Below the pieces are notes generated by a model. That model did no database searches, was not told the DNA's origin, and saw only the letters and a list, made by a program, of their open reading frames with translations. A DNA stretch of 64,000 nt from the NCBI RefSeq assembly GCF_029643245.1, contig NZ_CP116398.1, positions 3,038,001-3,102,000 of the forward strand. Direction: 5' to 3'. The DNA is from Methylomonas sp. EFPC3 (GTDB lineage: Bacteria; Pseudomonadota; Gammaproteobacteria; Methylococcales; Methylomonadaceae). This document shows positions 19,047-27,370 of this stretch, in pieces (position 1 is the first letter of the stretch; the number at the start of each line of letters is the position of its first letter). The position numbers and the translations under genes were made by a program.

Positions 19047-19889
19047 TTAAACCTCGGCCGCACACCGGCCGCACGGCCGGTTGCGACGGAAGCTGCCGGC
19101 CCAGGTGGCGGCAATGCCGGTCAAAAATAACGGCAACGCCGCCGGCAAGGGCACCGGTTGGATCGGAATGCCGAACGTGCCGGACTCGGAGGCGGCGATC
19201 GTCACACCCTGCGGCAGAATCAGATTCAGCGTCGCGGTGTTATTCAAGGCGCCGGTGATGATGGCGTTCTGATCGACCGCGAATATCGTGAAACTCAACA
19301 AGGCGCCGATATCGGCGTCGACGTTGCCGGTAAAAGTTTTGGTCACCGACAAGGTATCGCTAAAGGCGCCGTCGCTACTATAAAAGCTGGAGTCGAAGGC
19401 ATTGGCGCCGCTGGTCGGGCCGAAATTGATCGAAGCAAAACCGCTGGCGCTGCCGCCTAAGATGCTCAAAATGCCGTCCACTTGCAGTTCGAAAGTCACC
19501 TCGTAAGGCGTAGCCAGGTCGGAGTGCAGAGAAATCACGTCGTCCAATTCGGCACGAGCGCTGAGTACGCCAATTTCGCCGTTGGCTTTAGCGTCTTGCG
19601 CGGTATTGTCGATTTGGCCGAACACTTTCAACTCCAGCAGGCCGATATCGGCCGAGGCACTGTAATAGAAGGCACCGTTCGGATCGCCGGCCTGGACCGC
19701 GACGACCGAGCGGTCGAACGGCGTACCGGGCGGGCTGGGTTCGGCATCCGCGGTCACGTTTTCGCGAACGAAGTTGCCATCCAAATCGGTATAACCGGCC
19801 GCCGCGATTTGGGAGACGGCGTGGGCGGATAAACTGGAGCAGGCTAGCAAGCCGCCGCAAAGCAGGGAATAAGCGCTAGGGTTTCGCAT
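19047..19889 (-). CDS. VPLPA-CTERM (PEP-CTERM-like) surface protein
   Basis: The product is 280 residues. A signal peptide (to about residue 25, ending SLSAHA) is followed by a beta-rich, low-complexity secreted domain with no recognised catalytic motif. Near the C-terminus comes VPLPAALPLFLTGIA, a hydrophobic helix and an arginine cluster (RRNR). This tripartite tail is the VPLPA-CTERM variant of the PEP-CTERM sorting signal, processed by an exosortase and linked to extracellular polysaccharide and biofilm matrix. An unusual extra tail (PCGRCAAEV) follows the basic cluster. AGGAGG lies six bases before the ATG at 19889. Confidence 0.85.
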   Translation of the reverse strand: MRNPSAYSLLCGGLLACSSLSAHAVSQIAAAGYTDLDGNFVRENVTADAEPSPPGTPFDRSVVAVQAGDPNGAFYYSASADIGLLELKVFGQIDNTAQDAKANGEIGVLSARAELDDVISLHSDLATPYEVTFELQVDGILSILGGSASGFASINFGPTSGANAFDSSFYSSDGAFSDTLSVTKTFTGNVDADIGALLSFTIFAVDQNAIITGALNNTATLNLILPQGVTIAASESGTFGIPIQPVPLPAALPLFLTGIAATWAGSFRRNRPCGRCAAEV

Positions 19890-20158
19890 TGGGAATCCTC
19901 CTGAAAATTGCAGGTAAAGGCCAAACGGCAGCGATAGTCTAACGCGCGGGAATAGCGAATAATATGTTAGCTATTTCACATTTTATGTCCGAATTTACTG
20001 ACTTGATCTATGCCTTGTGCGGGCCTGAAATCGATCGGAAATAGACCCAGGGCCAAGCCGGCGGGAATGGGAATGGAAAGCTATGGCGTTTGGAATGCGA
20101 CGGAATGAGCGGTATTGTCAATTAAGTGTGACATATTGATTTTTGGACAAATTCCCTC

Positions 20159-20845
20159 CTAATAAGCCAAGATCCCAAATTGATTTAATTTTGTGTACCA
20201 TTCAGAAAAATGCTGGCACTGTTCACATAGTTTATCAATGCCAATACTTTTGATCGCCAAAGAACCGTGGCGAACTTTTCCGTAAGTAGGTTGTTTTAAA
20301 ATCGATTTAAGGCGAGCTGACGGTTTGGTTTCATAACTATTATTGATATGTTCAGGACTTGGAAATTCGCTACGCACTAATTGCAAAGCAGATAAATACC
20401 TTTTCCAATCCGTTTCTAATTCAATAATTTTTTCAACATCAGAAAATAGCAGACCCTCAAACTCATAAGGCTGAATGTGGGGGATAAAACGATCGGCAAA
20501 AAGCTCGTTATCTTTGAAAAGATCAAGCTTAAATTCGTTTTCTAGTTTTTTCGCCCTTTCCTGTACATCCATTATTCGCTGACTTTCCTGAAAGCAAGGG
20601 AATTCGCTATCAAGAGCGTATAAATCAAAAAAAGTGGTAACTACTGCATTAGAATCTTCTTTTAAGCAATTGATTATAAATCTTTTTACCCGCTGATAAT
20701 TTAAACCACCGCCTTTATGTCCTTTTGATGTCGGTATTAAGCGTGGGATTAAATAAACCTGTTGATTTGCCAATATTGGCGCAATCACATCACGAACAAA
20801 AGTTTCTTCAGTTTGACCTTCACAAACGACAAACATTCTTATCAT
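20159..20845 (-). CDS. DUF4276 protein (TOPRIM-like, likely effector of a two-gene module)
   Basis: The product is about 228 residues from the ATG at 20845 (MIRMFVVCEGQTEE). DUF4276 proteins are thought to have a TOPRIM-like fold; the early glutamate in VVCEGQTEETFV fits a metal site, and acidic positions follow in TTFFDLYALDSEF and PYEFEGLLFSD. The start overlaps the stop of the upstream ATPase gene by four bases (ATGA), so the two proteins are made together. The gene is AT-rich compared with the flanking chromosome, a sign of transfer. ATPase plus TOPRIM-like pairs are common in phage defence, but the function of this pair is inferred. Confidence 0.8.
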   Translation of the reverse strand: MIRMFVVCEGQTEETFVRDVIAPILANQQVYLIPRLIPTSKGHKGGGLNYQRVKRFIINCLKEDSNAVVTTFFDLYALDSEFPCFQESQRIMDVQERAKKLENEFKLDLFKDNELFADRFIPHIQPYEFEGLLFSDVEKIIELETDWKRYLSALQLVRSEFPSPEHINNSYETKPSARLKSILKQPTYGKVRHGSLAIKSIGIDKLCEQCQHFSEWYTKLNQFGILAY

Positions 20846-21930
20846 CGTGAAGGTCTCCCGCCTATAATATTTTGTTTCCAAAGGTCTCCAAGACTGTAGT
20901 CCTCAAGCCAATCTTTTAACCTTTCCTCACTCAGGCGATTAAACGTAGAGCTATCATTCCCTCTATCGACAACAACTATGTCATTGGCTGAAAAATGATC
21001 AATCAATTCAATAGACTGCGTAGAAATAATAAGCTGCTTTTTCTCTGAGGCCCGTTTAATTAAGTCGGCTAAAACGGCAAGCGCATAGGGGTGCAAGCCT
21101 AATTCTGGCTCATCTATCAATACTGTATCGTTCATCATATGAAAAGGCTGTAATAGCAGGGTTGCCAAACAAATAAAACGTAAGGTTCCGTCTGATAGTA
21201 CATGGGCTTTAAACGGCGTATCAGGATTACCTCTTTCGAACCATTCCAACTGAACATTCTCAACATCCTGACGCTCGACGAAATCATGAAAAAATGGCGC
21301 CACTAAGCGAATGGTATTGACGATTTGCTGGTAATTATCAGGGTAAAGGCGTTTTAAGCGCATTAAAAATGCCGCCAAGTTGCCGGCATCTGTTTTTAAT
21401 TTTAAATTATCGTTTACAGAGTGAATCTGTTTTACCGATGCAGTATCACTGGTATCATGGAAATGATAAACTCGCCAGCTTTCTACGGCAGGTTTTATAT
21501 ACTGGGCATAACGGTGTATAGATGCTCTAAGCATGGCTTCACCATGGCCGGAGCCAATAATACTCGTTGATGAATAAGGTGCGTAAGCAGTCCCGTCATA
21601 GTAAAGGCATTCTTGTTTGAAGATTAGTCGATTATCTAGGGTGGGCTTTAAGCTGAATTCATAACCGTTATGCGTAAAATAAAAACCCATCTCGATTTCT
21701 TTTGTTTTTTTCCGACCATAATGCAATAAAGCATCTGGCCCGCCATTGGTTTGAACATAATCTTGCAAATTTTGTTCATACATATTGGCTAAGAATTTGA
21801 ATACTGAAATAAAATTACTTTTCCCTGCGCCATTCGCTCCCAGCAAAATATTAAGATCAGTCAATTTAAAATTCTGCAAATCTTGGATAGACTTATACCC
21901 TTTAATAGTAATTCTATTTAATTTAGGCAT
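20842..21930 (-). CDS. AAA/ABC-type ATPase, partner of the DUF4276 protein
   Basis: The product is 362 residues. It starts with a RecF/OLD-like core (ITIKGYKSIQDLQNFKLTDL) and a Walker A loop GANGAGKSN (about residues 32-40). Near residue 275 is a Walker B with embedded signature DEPELGLHP, followed by LIISTQSIELIDHF. This is the AAA_21/AAA_15 class seen in OLD nucleases, PARIS and related defence ATPases, but it has no fused nuclease; the DUF4276 gene directly downstream probably provides that part. The region is AT-rich. It is alone on its strand with 580 noncoding bases upstream. Confidence 0.85.
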   Translation of the reverse strand: MPKLNRITIKGYKSIQDLQNFKLTDLNILLGANGAGKSNFISVFKFLANMYEQNLQDYVQTNGGPDALLHYGRKKTKEIEMGFYFTHNGYEFSLKPTLDNRLIFKQECLYYDGTAYAPYSSTSIIGSGHGEAMLRASIHRYAQYIKPAVESWRVYHFHDTSDTASVKQIHSVNDNLKLKTDAGNLAAFLMRLKRLYPDNYQQIVNTIRLVAPFFHDFVERQDVENVQLEWFERGNPDTPFKAHVLSDGTLRFICLATLLLQPFHMMNDTVLIDEPELGLHPYALAVLADLIKRASEKKQLIISTQSIELIDHFSANDIVVVDRGNDSSTFNRLSEERLKDWLEDYSLGDLWKQNIIGGRPSR

Positions 21931-22510
21931 TTTTTATTACTGTATTTGTTTTGTTAGGCTTCTGTATTTTTTCATTCTACTAAATAAAGTACCATGATTA
22001 CATCGCTGACAGGAATCTACTTGGAAATTCAGTGTCAGGGCAGTTTTGTTTTCCCAATAATCACCCTCGATCTAGTAAACCTGACCGACCGCTAACAGGT
22101 TGGTGAAAAACTCTTTTTTGGCGTTGAATGACTCTATATTTAGTGCCGATGAAGCTATTTTTCCTACTAAATACTGGTTCGATTGAGCAAAATTAGCATC
22201 TCAAATATGGTTTTTCACCAACCTGCTAATGGCCGAACTAGCACTTTTTACCTAACTTGTTTCGTACCGAGTAGTCCCCGGCTTCCCCACAACGATGCCT
22301 TCCAAACGATACTCGGTGTAGATTTTTACCTAATCCAAATCCGCTAGAACCCAGCCCTTCGCAAAATCCCTCTCCGCCTCGGTTCCAATCCCACCCGAGT
22401 ACACCCCACCGGCAAACCTTTGCCCACAGTCCGGAAACAGTCCTATCATGTGCCGGCGGCGTAAAGGCCGGCGCCGTTGCCGAGACCGGCCGTTTAACCG
22501 AGGTTGACGT
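21931..22510. other. AT-rich intergenic region with a MITE-like repeat
   Basis: No coding frame is convincing here. The stretch holds the upstream region of the ATPase gene, a palindromic repeat element (22093-22228) and, from about 22250, sequence returning to the GC-rich composition of the chromosome ahead of the araC-type gene. It probably marks the right edge of the foreign island. Confidence 0.5.
22093..22228. repeat. MITE-like element with 19-base terminal inverted repeats
   Basis: The 19 bases at 22093-22111 and the reverse complement of 22210-22228 agree at 18 positions; the shared core is CAGGTTGGTGAAAAAC. The 98-base interior is AT-rich and non-coding. Terminal repeats without a transposase gene suggest a miniature element mobilised by an insertion sequence elsewhere in the genome. 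The other possibility is a large hairpin serving as a bidirectional terminator. Confidence 0.6.
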
Positions 22511-23425
22511 ATGGATGGCCTGTCTGCAATTTTCCACAGCCTGAGCCTGCGGGCGCGACTGGTATTTGCCGGCGGCCTGTGCGGCCCCTGGGTAGTCGAC
22601 CATAACTCCGAACAGGCGATCTGGTTTCATTTGGTGACCAAAGGGTGCGGCTGGGTCCACTCGCCGGCCTGGCCCGAGCCGTTGCGGCTGGAAACCGGCG
22701 ACTTGGTGTTGTTTTTGCCGCACGCCCGCAAGCACTATCTCAGTTACAGCCCGAGCGACGTGAGGCCGGATTTGCCCGGCGCCCGCACCGCGCATTGGCC
22801 GCAAGGCGACAGCGGCATGGTCTGCGGCCTGATCGAACCGGGGGTTGCGCCGTTGCCGGTCTGGCGGACCTTGCCGGCCGAGATCGTGGTCAGGCAGCGG
22901 CAGGCCGGACCGATTCTGGCGCAATTGATCGAATTGATCACGGCCGAATCCGGCAGCGGCCGCTTCGGCAGCTTTGCCGTGATCGAACGCCTGTGCGACG
23001 GCATTTTCCTGTTGGCGGTACGCCACTGCATCGAGTCCGGTTCGGTTCGGGGCGGCGTGTTCGGCGCCATGGCGGACGCCCGGCTGGAAAAGGCTTTGGC
23101 TCTGATTCACCAGGAGCCGTGGCGGGATTGGACTTTGAACGGGTTGTGCGCCCAGGTCGGTTTGTCGAAAACCGCATTGATCCAAAAATTCGACCGCCAT
23201 TTCCAATTGCCGCCGATGGAGTATCTGACCCGCTGGCGGATGCAGATCGCCGCCGACTGGCTCAGCGAAAGCGGCATGACGGTCGAGAAGGTCGCCAGCC
23301 GCTGCGGCTACGATTCGCTATCGTCGTTCAGCCGCGCTTTCAAACGCTGCCTCGGCACCAGCCCCGGCCGCTACCGCCGGTCGCACAGCGGCGCCGAGTA
23401 TCCGTTGATTCCGATTCCGGAGTGA
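22511..23425 (+). CDS. AraC-family transcriptional regulator with cupin sensor
   Basis: The product is 304 residues. The N-terminal 190 residues match the Cupin_6 type of AraC sensor (FHLVTKGCGWV, GDLVLFLPHARKHYL). Two helix-turn-helix motifs follow (WTLNGLCAQVGLSKTALIQKF; TVEKVASRCGYDSLSSFSRAFK), ending with GTSPGRYRR. Such regulators usually control nearby metabolic or stress genes. The gene is convergent with the dockerin/cytochrome gene, with 49 bases between the stops. The effector cannot be deduced. Confidence 0.9.
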   Translation: MDGLSAIFHSLSLRARLVFAGGLCGPWVVDHNSEQAIWFHLVTKGCGWVHSPAWPEPLRLETGDLVLFLPHARKHYLSYSPSDVRPDLPGARTAHWPQGDSGMVCGLIEPGVAPLPVWRTLPAEIVVRQRQAGPILAQLIELITAESGSGRFGSFAVIERLCDGIFLLAVRHCIESGSVRGGVFGAMADARLEKALALIHQEPWRDWTLNGLCAQVGLSKTALIQKFDRHFQLPPMEYLTRWRMQIAADWLSESGMTVEKVASRCGYDSLSSFSRAFKRCLGTSPGRYRRSHSGAEYPLIPIPE

Positions 23426-23474
23426 TGAGGCCGAGCCTCACCAAGGGATGACCAGTAGCTCCGGCACCTGCGCT

Positions 23475-26400
23475 TCAATTCAGCGCGCAACGCTCCCGGC
23501 TACACAGCGAAATCAACTTCCGGGCATCCTGGGCGGTGATCGTGCCGTCGTAATCCAAATCTTTCGGATCGCCGATGGCCGCCGCCGTATTTTTGCCTGC
23601 CAACAGCAAATTCAAGTCGTTTTTATCGACATCGCCGTCCGCATCCAGATCGCCGACGCGATTCTCGTCGTTATCCAGCACACCATCGCCGTCGCGGTCG
23701 ATACCGATGCGCTCGCCGGAACCCGGCGGTGTGCAGGTATAGGTCAATTCGCCGCCGGCCAGCACAGCCGAAGCCCGCATGTCGGCATCGGCAATTGCGG
23801 CCAGGCTTTGAGCGGAGGCTTTGAATTTGCCGTTGCCCAGGTAGCGGAACCCGCTGTAGCGATTTTTGGCAATCAGGTCGCAATGGCCGGCATCGGCCTG
23901 CGCGATCAAAAGATCGATTCTCGCGGCGGCGGCATCGGCGTTGGCAGCGGTTAATGTCACTTGCTGGCCGACAATCGGATACAGATTGCTGTCAAACGCA
24001 AACAAAAACGCCTCCAGGTTACGCCGTTCCGCATTACCGTCGGCGCCGAAGCCGAAGCCGCCGGGGTTACCGATCGCGACACCCGCCAAATAACGCTCGA
24101 TCGGGGTACGGGTATCGTTCGGATCGGACTCCGCCGAGAAAAACGATTTGGAGAAAATCTGCGCACTCAGGAAGCGAAACAAGGTATCGACGCTGCCGTC
24201 CGGTCCGAAACCGAAGCCGCGAATCTGCGGCCCCATCTCGCCCAGGTTGCCTTTAGGCAGAAAGTAATTGGACTCGGTGACGGTCGATTGTGCCGCCAAG
24301 CCGAACATGCCGACCTTTTGGTACATATTGCGCAGATGCGGCACCTTAAAAATCTGCAGCACGTGGTCGAAGCTGTAGTGTCCGTCGGTGCCGAAAAAGC
24401 CGGGATGCTTGACCTCGGCATATTCGGCATTGCCCTCTCTATCCAAGGTGTGGCAGCCGTTGCACGAGAAGAAACTGTCCGACGGCGCCGCCTTGAAGTA
24501 AAAATCCTGCCCCGCTTGCTGTTGCGCCGTCAAACTGTCGTCCAAATTGCGGATCGGATTGGGCGGATAGCTAAGCTCCAGGATAAAGTCGGCGAATTTT
24601 TGCATTTGGTCGGCGGTCAGCATTTGATGCCGGCCGACTAAGCCCGGAAACGCGACATTGAATTTGCGAAACGCCGCGTCTTCATCGAACGAACCGCCAT
24701 TGGGCTGTACGTTGGCGCCGGAATTGGGCAAGGCATTGGCATCGTTGCCGCCGGTGCGGTCGCCGCGCCAATGCAGCGCACCGTGATTATCCATCCCGCG
24801 CAGACTTTGGGTGGTCATCGGCCCCTTCATCGGCCGGAAATGTTCGTTGTATTCGTGACCCAGGACCTTGGCCGCCACTTCCGGCGTACTGCGGAACGGG
24901 CCGCTATTCTCGGCCTGATCGCCGTCAGGATCGCCCAAATCCCAGGCCAGACTGTCGAAGTCGGCGAAGACGTGGCAACTGGCGCAGGCCGAATCGCCGT
25001 GGCTGGAGCTGCGGGAAGCGTCGTACAGGAACGGCCGGCCCTCGACAATGTGCTTGGGTTCCGGGTTAAACATCGCCGTATGCTTGATTTCTCGCCCGCT
25101 GGCCGTGTCTATGATCGAAATTGAATTGTCGAATCGGGTCAGCACATACAGCAACCCCCTCTGCTCATCCAGCGCTAAGCCGCTCGGGCCGCCGCCGCTG
25201 ACCGGAATTTGCGCGGCGCTGTTGGGAGTAAATGTATCTTGTTCCAACTCCTGGGTACTGTAGCGCGCCACTTCGCTGGTGCCGTAGGCCGCGACGTACA
25301 GGGTTTTGCCGTCCGCGGTAACCGCCATGTCCAACGGCAGCGCCACGCTGTCGGCATTTTCCCGATTCGGAATCGGCGCGCAGCAGCGGCTGTAATCGAT
25401 GTGTTTGTTCAAATGGCGTGCCACCACTGCCGGACTGCCGCCCAGCACGCTGATTCTGTTTTCGCTGAAATGGCCGCGCACGGTCTGGCCGTTGCTGTAT
25501 TCGCCGGCACCCTCGAAACGGTTATGGTTTAACGCTTCGGTATTGGATACGTAAACCTTGCCGTTAACCGGGTTGACAGCCATATTGAACAATACGGTAC
25601 CGACCCCGCTATAGGCACCGCCGGATTTAACAACCGGCGGGCTGGCACCGGCGTCGATGGCAAAGACATCAAGGTCCGGCAGCGAAAACGGCACCATGTC
25701 GTCCCACTGCTGCCCCAGTTCGTCCAGCCAATGGCTGCCGTCGTAGCGGACGATCAAGCCTGACTTGGGCTGCACTTCTCCGGCATGATTGGTCGCCGGT
25801 CCCGGATAAACCCGGTTGAACGGCGGCGCGGTACCGCGCTCGACCACGGCGTCGTTCAAGGTCATGCTACCGTTACCGGTCTGAAAACCGGCGGCGTAAA
25901 CCGTAGCGCCGTCCGGCGACGCCGCCAACGCCCGCGGCGTATCGGTGAACAGGGTCAGCACCGCCAGCGGTGATCCGGCGAATGCATCGCCCGGTTGGTT
26001 GGCGTCGAAGGCCCAGACATCGGCGCGGCCCACACCCGGTTTCGCGAGTTGCGGGTCGCGGTCGGTATTCTGGCCGCGATGTGCGGTCGTGACAAAGGCG
26101 CGGGATTTGCCGGGACCGGCAAAAACGATGTCGCGCGGCTCGTCCCCAACCAACAGGGTCCGGGTCACTCGGCCGCTGCCGTTCTCGTCCAGATTGACGA
26201 TACTGACGCTATCGGATAGATGGTTGACGACCCAGATTTCCTTGTCGTTTCTGACCGCCAAGGCGACCGGCTCCAACCCGACCTGGACCGATCCCAACGG
26301 CACTGCACTGCGGTCGCCGACCCGGAACAATTCCAGCCGGTTATCCGGCGTGTTCAAGGCAAACAGTAACTTGCCGTCCGGCGACAGCGCCAACGGCCGG

Positions 26401-26522
26401 ACTTGGCCGCTTTCGAACAGGGTAAAACCCGATTGCGCGTTTGCCGGCAGCGGACACCATGCCGGCAACAGCATGACAAAGCAGAGCCCACGCACGGTCG
26501 CGCGGCGAATCGATCCCAACAT
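23475..26522 (-). CDS. Secreted beta-propeller / diheme cytochrome c peroxidase-like protein with C-terminal dockerin
   Basis: From the ATG at 26522 (AGGAGG upstream) the product is about 1015 residues. A signal peptide ends near ANA. A YncE-like beta-propeller follows (ALSPDGKLLFALN ... VWVVNHLSDSVSIV-type blades). A di-heme segment then carries CASCH and CNGCH, as in the MauG/cytochrome c peroxidase superfamily. The C-terminus has a type I dockerin pair (DLDADGDVDKNDL ... DLDYDGTITAQDARKL) ending in a two-cysteine tail. The protein is likely exported and may dock to a cohesin-like protein such as the one encoded next upstream. It recalls the surface-associated cytochrome peroxidases of methanotrophs, but orthology is not shown. 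Confidence 0.85.
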   Translation of the reverse strand: MLGSIRRATVRGLCFVMLLPAWCPLPANAQSGFTLFESGQVRPLALSPDGKLLFALNTPDNRLELFRVGDRSAVPLGSVQVGLEPVALAVRNDKEIWVVNHLSDSVSIVNLDENGSGRVTRTLLVGDEPRDIVFAGPGKSRAFVTTAHRGQNTDRDPQLAKPGVGRADVWAFDANQPGDAFAGSPLAVLTLFTDTPRALAASPDGATVYAAGFQTGNGSMTLNDAVVERGTAPPFNRVYPGPATNHAGEVQPKSGLIVRYDGSHWLDELGQQWDDMVPFSLPDLDVFAIDAGASPPVVKSGGAYSGVGTVLFNMAVNPVNGKVYVSNTEALNHNRFEGAGEYSNGQTVRGHFSENRISVLGGSPAVVARHLNKHIDYSRCCAPIPNRENADSVALPLDMAVTADGKTLYVAAYGTSEVARYSTQELEQDTFTPNSAAQIPVSGGGPSGLALDEQRGLLYVLTRFDNSISIIDTASGREIKHTAMFNPEPKHIVEGRPFLYDASRSSSHGDSACASCHVFADFDSLAWDLGDPDGDQAENSGPFRSTPEVAAKVLGHEYNEHFRPMKGPMTTQSLRGMDNHGALHWRGDRTGGNDANALPNSGANVQPNGGSFDEDAAFRKFNVAFPGLVGRHQMLTADQMQKFADFILELSYPPNPIRNLDDSLTAQQQAGQDFYFKAAPSDSFFSCNGCHTLDREGNAEYAEVKHPGFFGTDGHYSFDHVLQIFKVPHLRNMYQKVGMFGLAAQSTVTESNYFLPKGNLGEMGPQIRGFGFGPDGSVDTLFRFLSAQIFSKSFFSAESDPNDTRTPIERYLAGVAIGNPGGFGFGADGNAERRNLEAFLFAFDSNLYPIVGQQVTLTAANADAAAARIDLLIAQADAGHCDLIAKNRYSGFRYLGNGKFKASAQSLAAIADADMRASAVLAGGELTYTCTPPGSGERIGIDRDGDGVLDNDENRVGDLDADGDVDKNDLNLLLAGKNTAAAIGDPKDLDYDGTITAQDARKLISLCSRERCALN

Positions 26523-26738
26523 TTTGATCTCCTCCTGACGGGTAAACGCGGTGCCTATCCGCCGATACTTGCTGCTCAGAGAGCAGTCGGCCGAATAAAA
26601 CACCCTCGGGTAATGCACGCGACACGGCAGCGGCAAGAAGCGTAGCGACGGCCACCCTTCCCGCGCGTAAACGCATTCGCGGCAAGATAAAGGAATATCG
26701 AGACCCGGCCGGCGAGATGCGGCCGAGTCGAAACGGCA

Positions 26739-27317
26739 CTAAGCGCGGCGCCGGTACAACAGGCCCAAGCCGGCGGCCATCAAGGCAAAAGCCGGCGGCA
26801 AGGGTACGGAAGCGACAGCGATCGGCGTCGCGGCGGCCTGCAGCGGATCGCCGTTGGCATCCCCTAGCGCGTTGATGTTCAGGCTCAATTGGCTGCTGCC
26901 GGCCATCAGAAAATCGAAATTGAGCACGGCCAGGATGAAACTGTCCGCCTGTAATTGGTTTAGTGTCGCCGCACTATCCAGAGACAATTCGAACAGATTC
27001 AACCGGCCGGCGCCGGCCAGTGCCGCCGCCGACGGACTCAAACCCAAATCCAGCGGGTCCAATGCCTTACCCGAAACCGGATCGCCGAATACCGCGCCGA
27101 CATACGCTAAATGATCGCCGTCGAAAACCAGGTCCAAATCGTAGGCTCCCAACGACGGCGCCGCAGCATTACCCAAGCCGGATATCGAAACGCCGACGCT
27201 AAGCGACGAAGCGGTCTGCGTGATCGGCACCAGGCTCAATTCGATCGCGGCCCCTGCCGTTCCCGATATCGATAATAACCACGTAGCGAGCAGAGTCAGG
27301 CTAAAACGGTTTTTCAT
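26739..27317 (-). CDS. Cohesin-like domain protein with VPLPP-CTERM anchor
   Basis: The product is 192 residues from the ATG at 27317 (AAGGAG upstream). After a signal peptide ending AGA comes a domain with the cohesin pattern: VGVSISGLG, then LGAYDLDLVFDGDHLAYVG, a GDP turn, NLFELSLDS, and a GDANGDPL strand end. The tail ASVPLPPAFALMAAGLG-LL-YRRR is a VPLPA-type exosortase sorting signal. I infer an anchored cohesin. It lies between two genes whose products end in dockerin repeats, all on one strand, with 54 bases to the BNR gene upstream. The cohesin call rests on pattern recognition and needs a profile search. Confidence 0.7.
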   Translation of the reverse strand: MKNRFSLTLLATWLLSISGTAGAAIELSLVPITQTASSLSVGVSISGLGNAAAPSLGAYDLDLVFDGDHLAYVGAVFGDPVSGKALDPLDLGLSPSAAALAGAGRLNLFELSLDSAATLNQLQADSFILAVLNFDFLMAGSSQLSLNINALGDANGDPLQAAATPIAVASVPLPPAFALMAAGLGLLYRRRA

Positions 27318-27370
27318 TTGCGGTATCTCCTTATGTTTGATGGACTGGTCAACGGTCCGTGGAAATTTGT

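Noticed and set aside
19890-20158. Sigma-54 promoter upstream of the VPLPA-CTERM gene at 19047
   Set aside because: A GG-N10-GC spacing occurs near 20010-20030, but the remaining consensus positions do not match well enough to call.
20159-21930. Naming the ATPase/DUF4276 pair as PARIS or Gabija
   Set aside because: PARIS uses a DUF4435-type partner and Gabija uses an OLD-type nuclease with a UvrD helicase. The partner here is DUF4276, so only a general resemblance is claimed.
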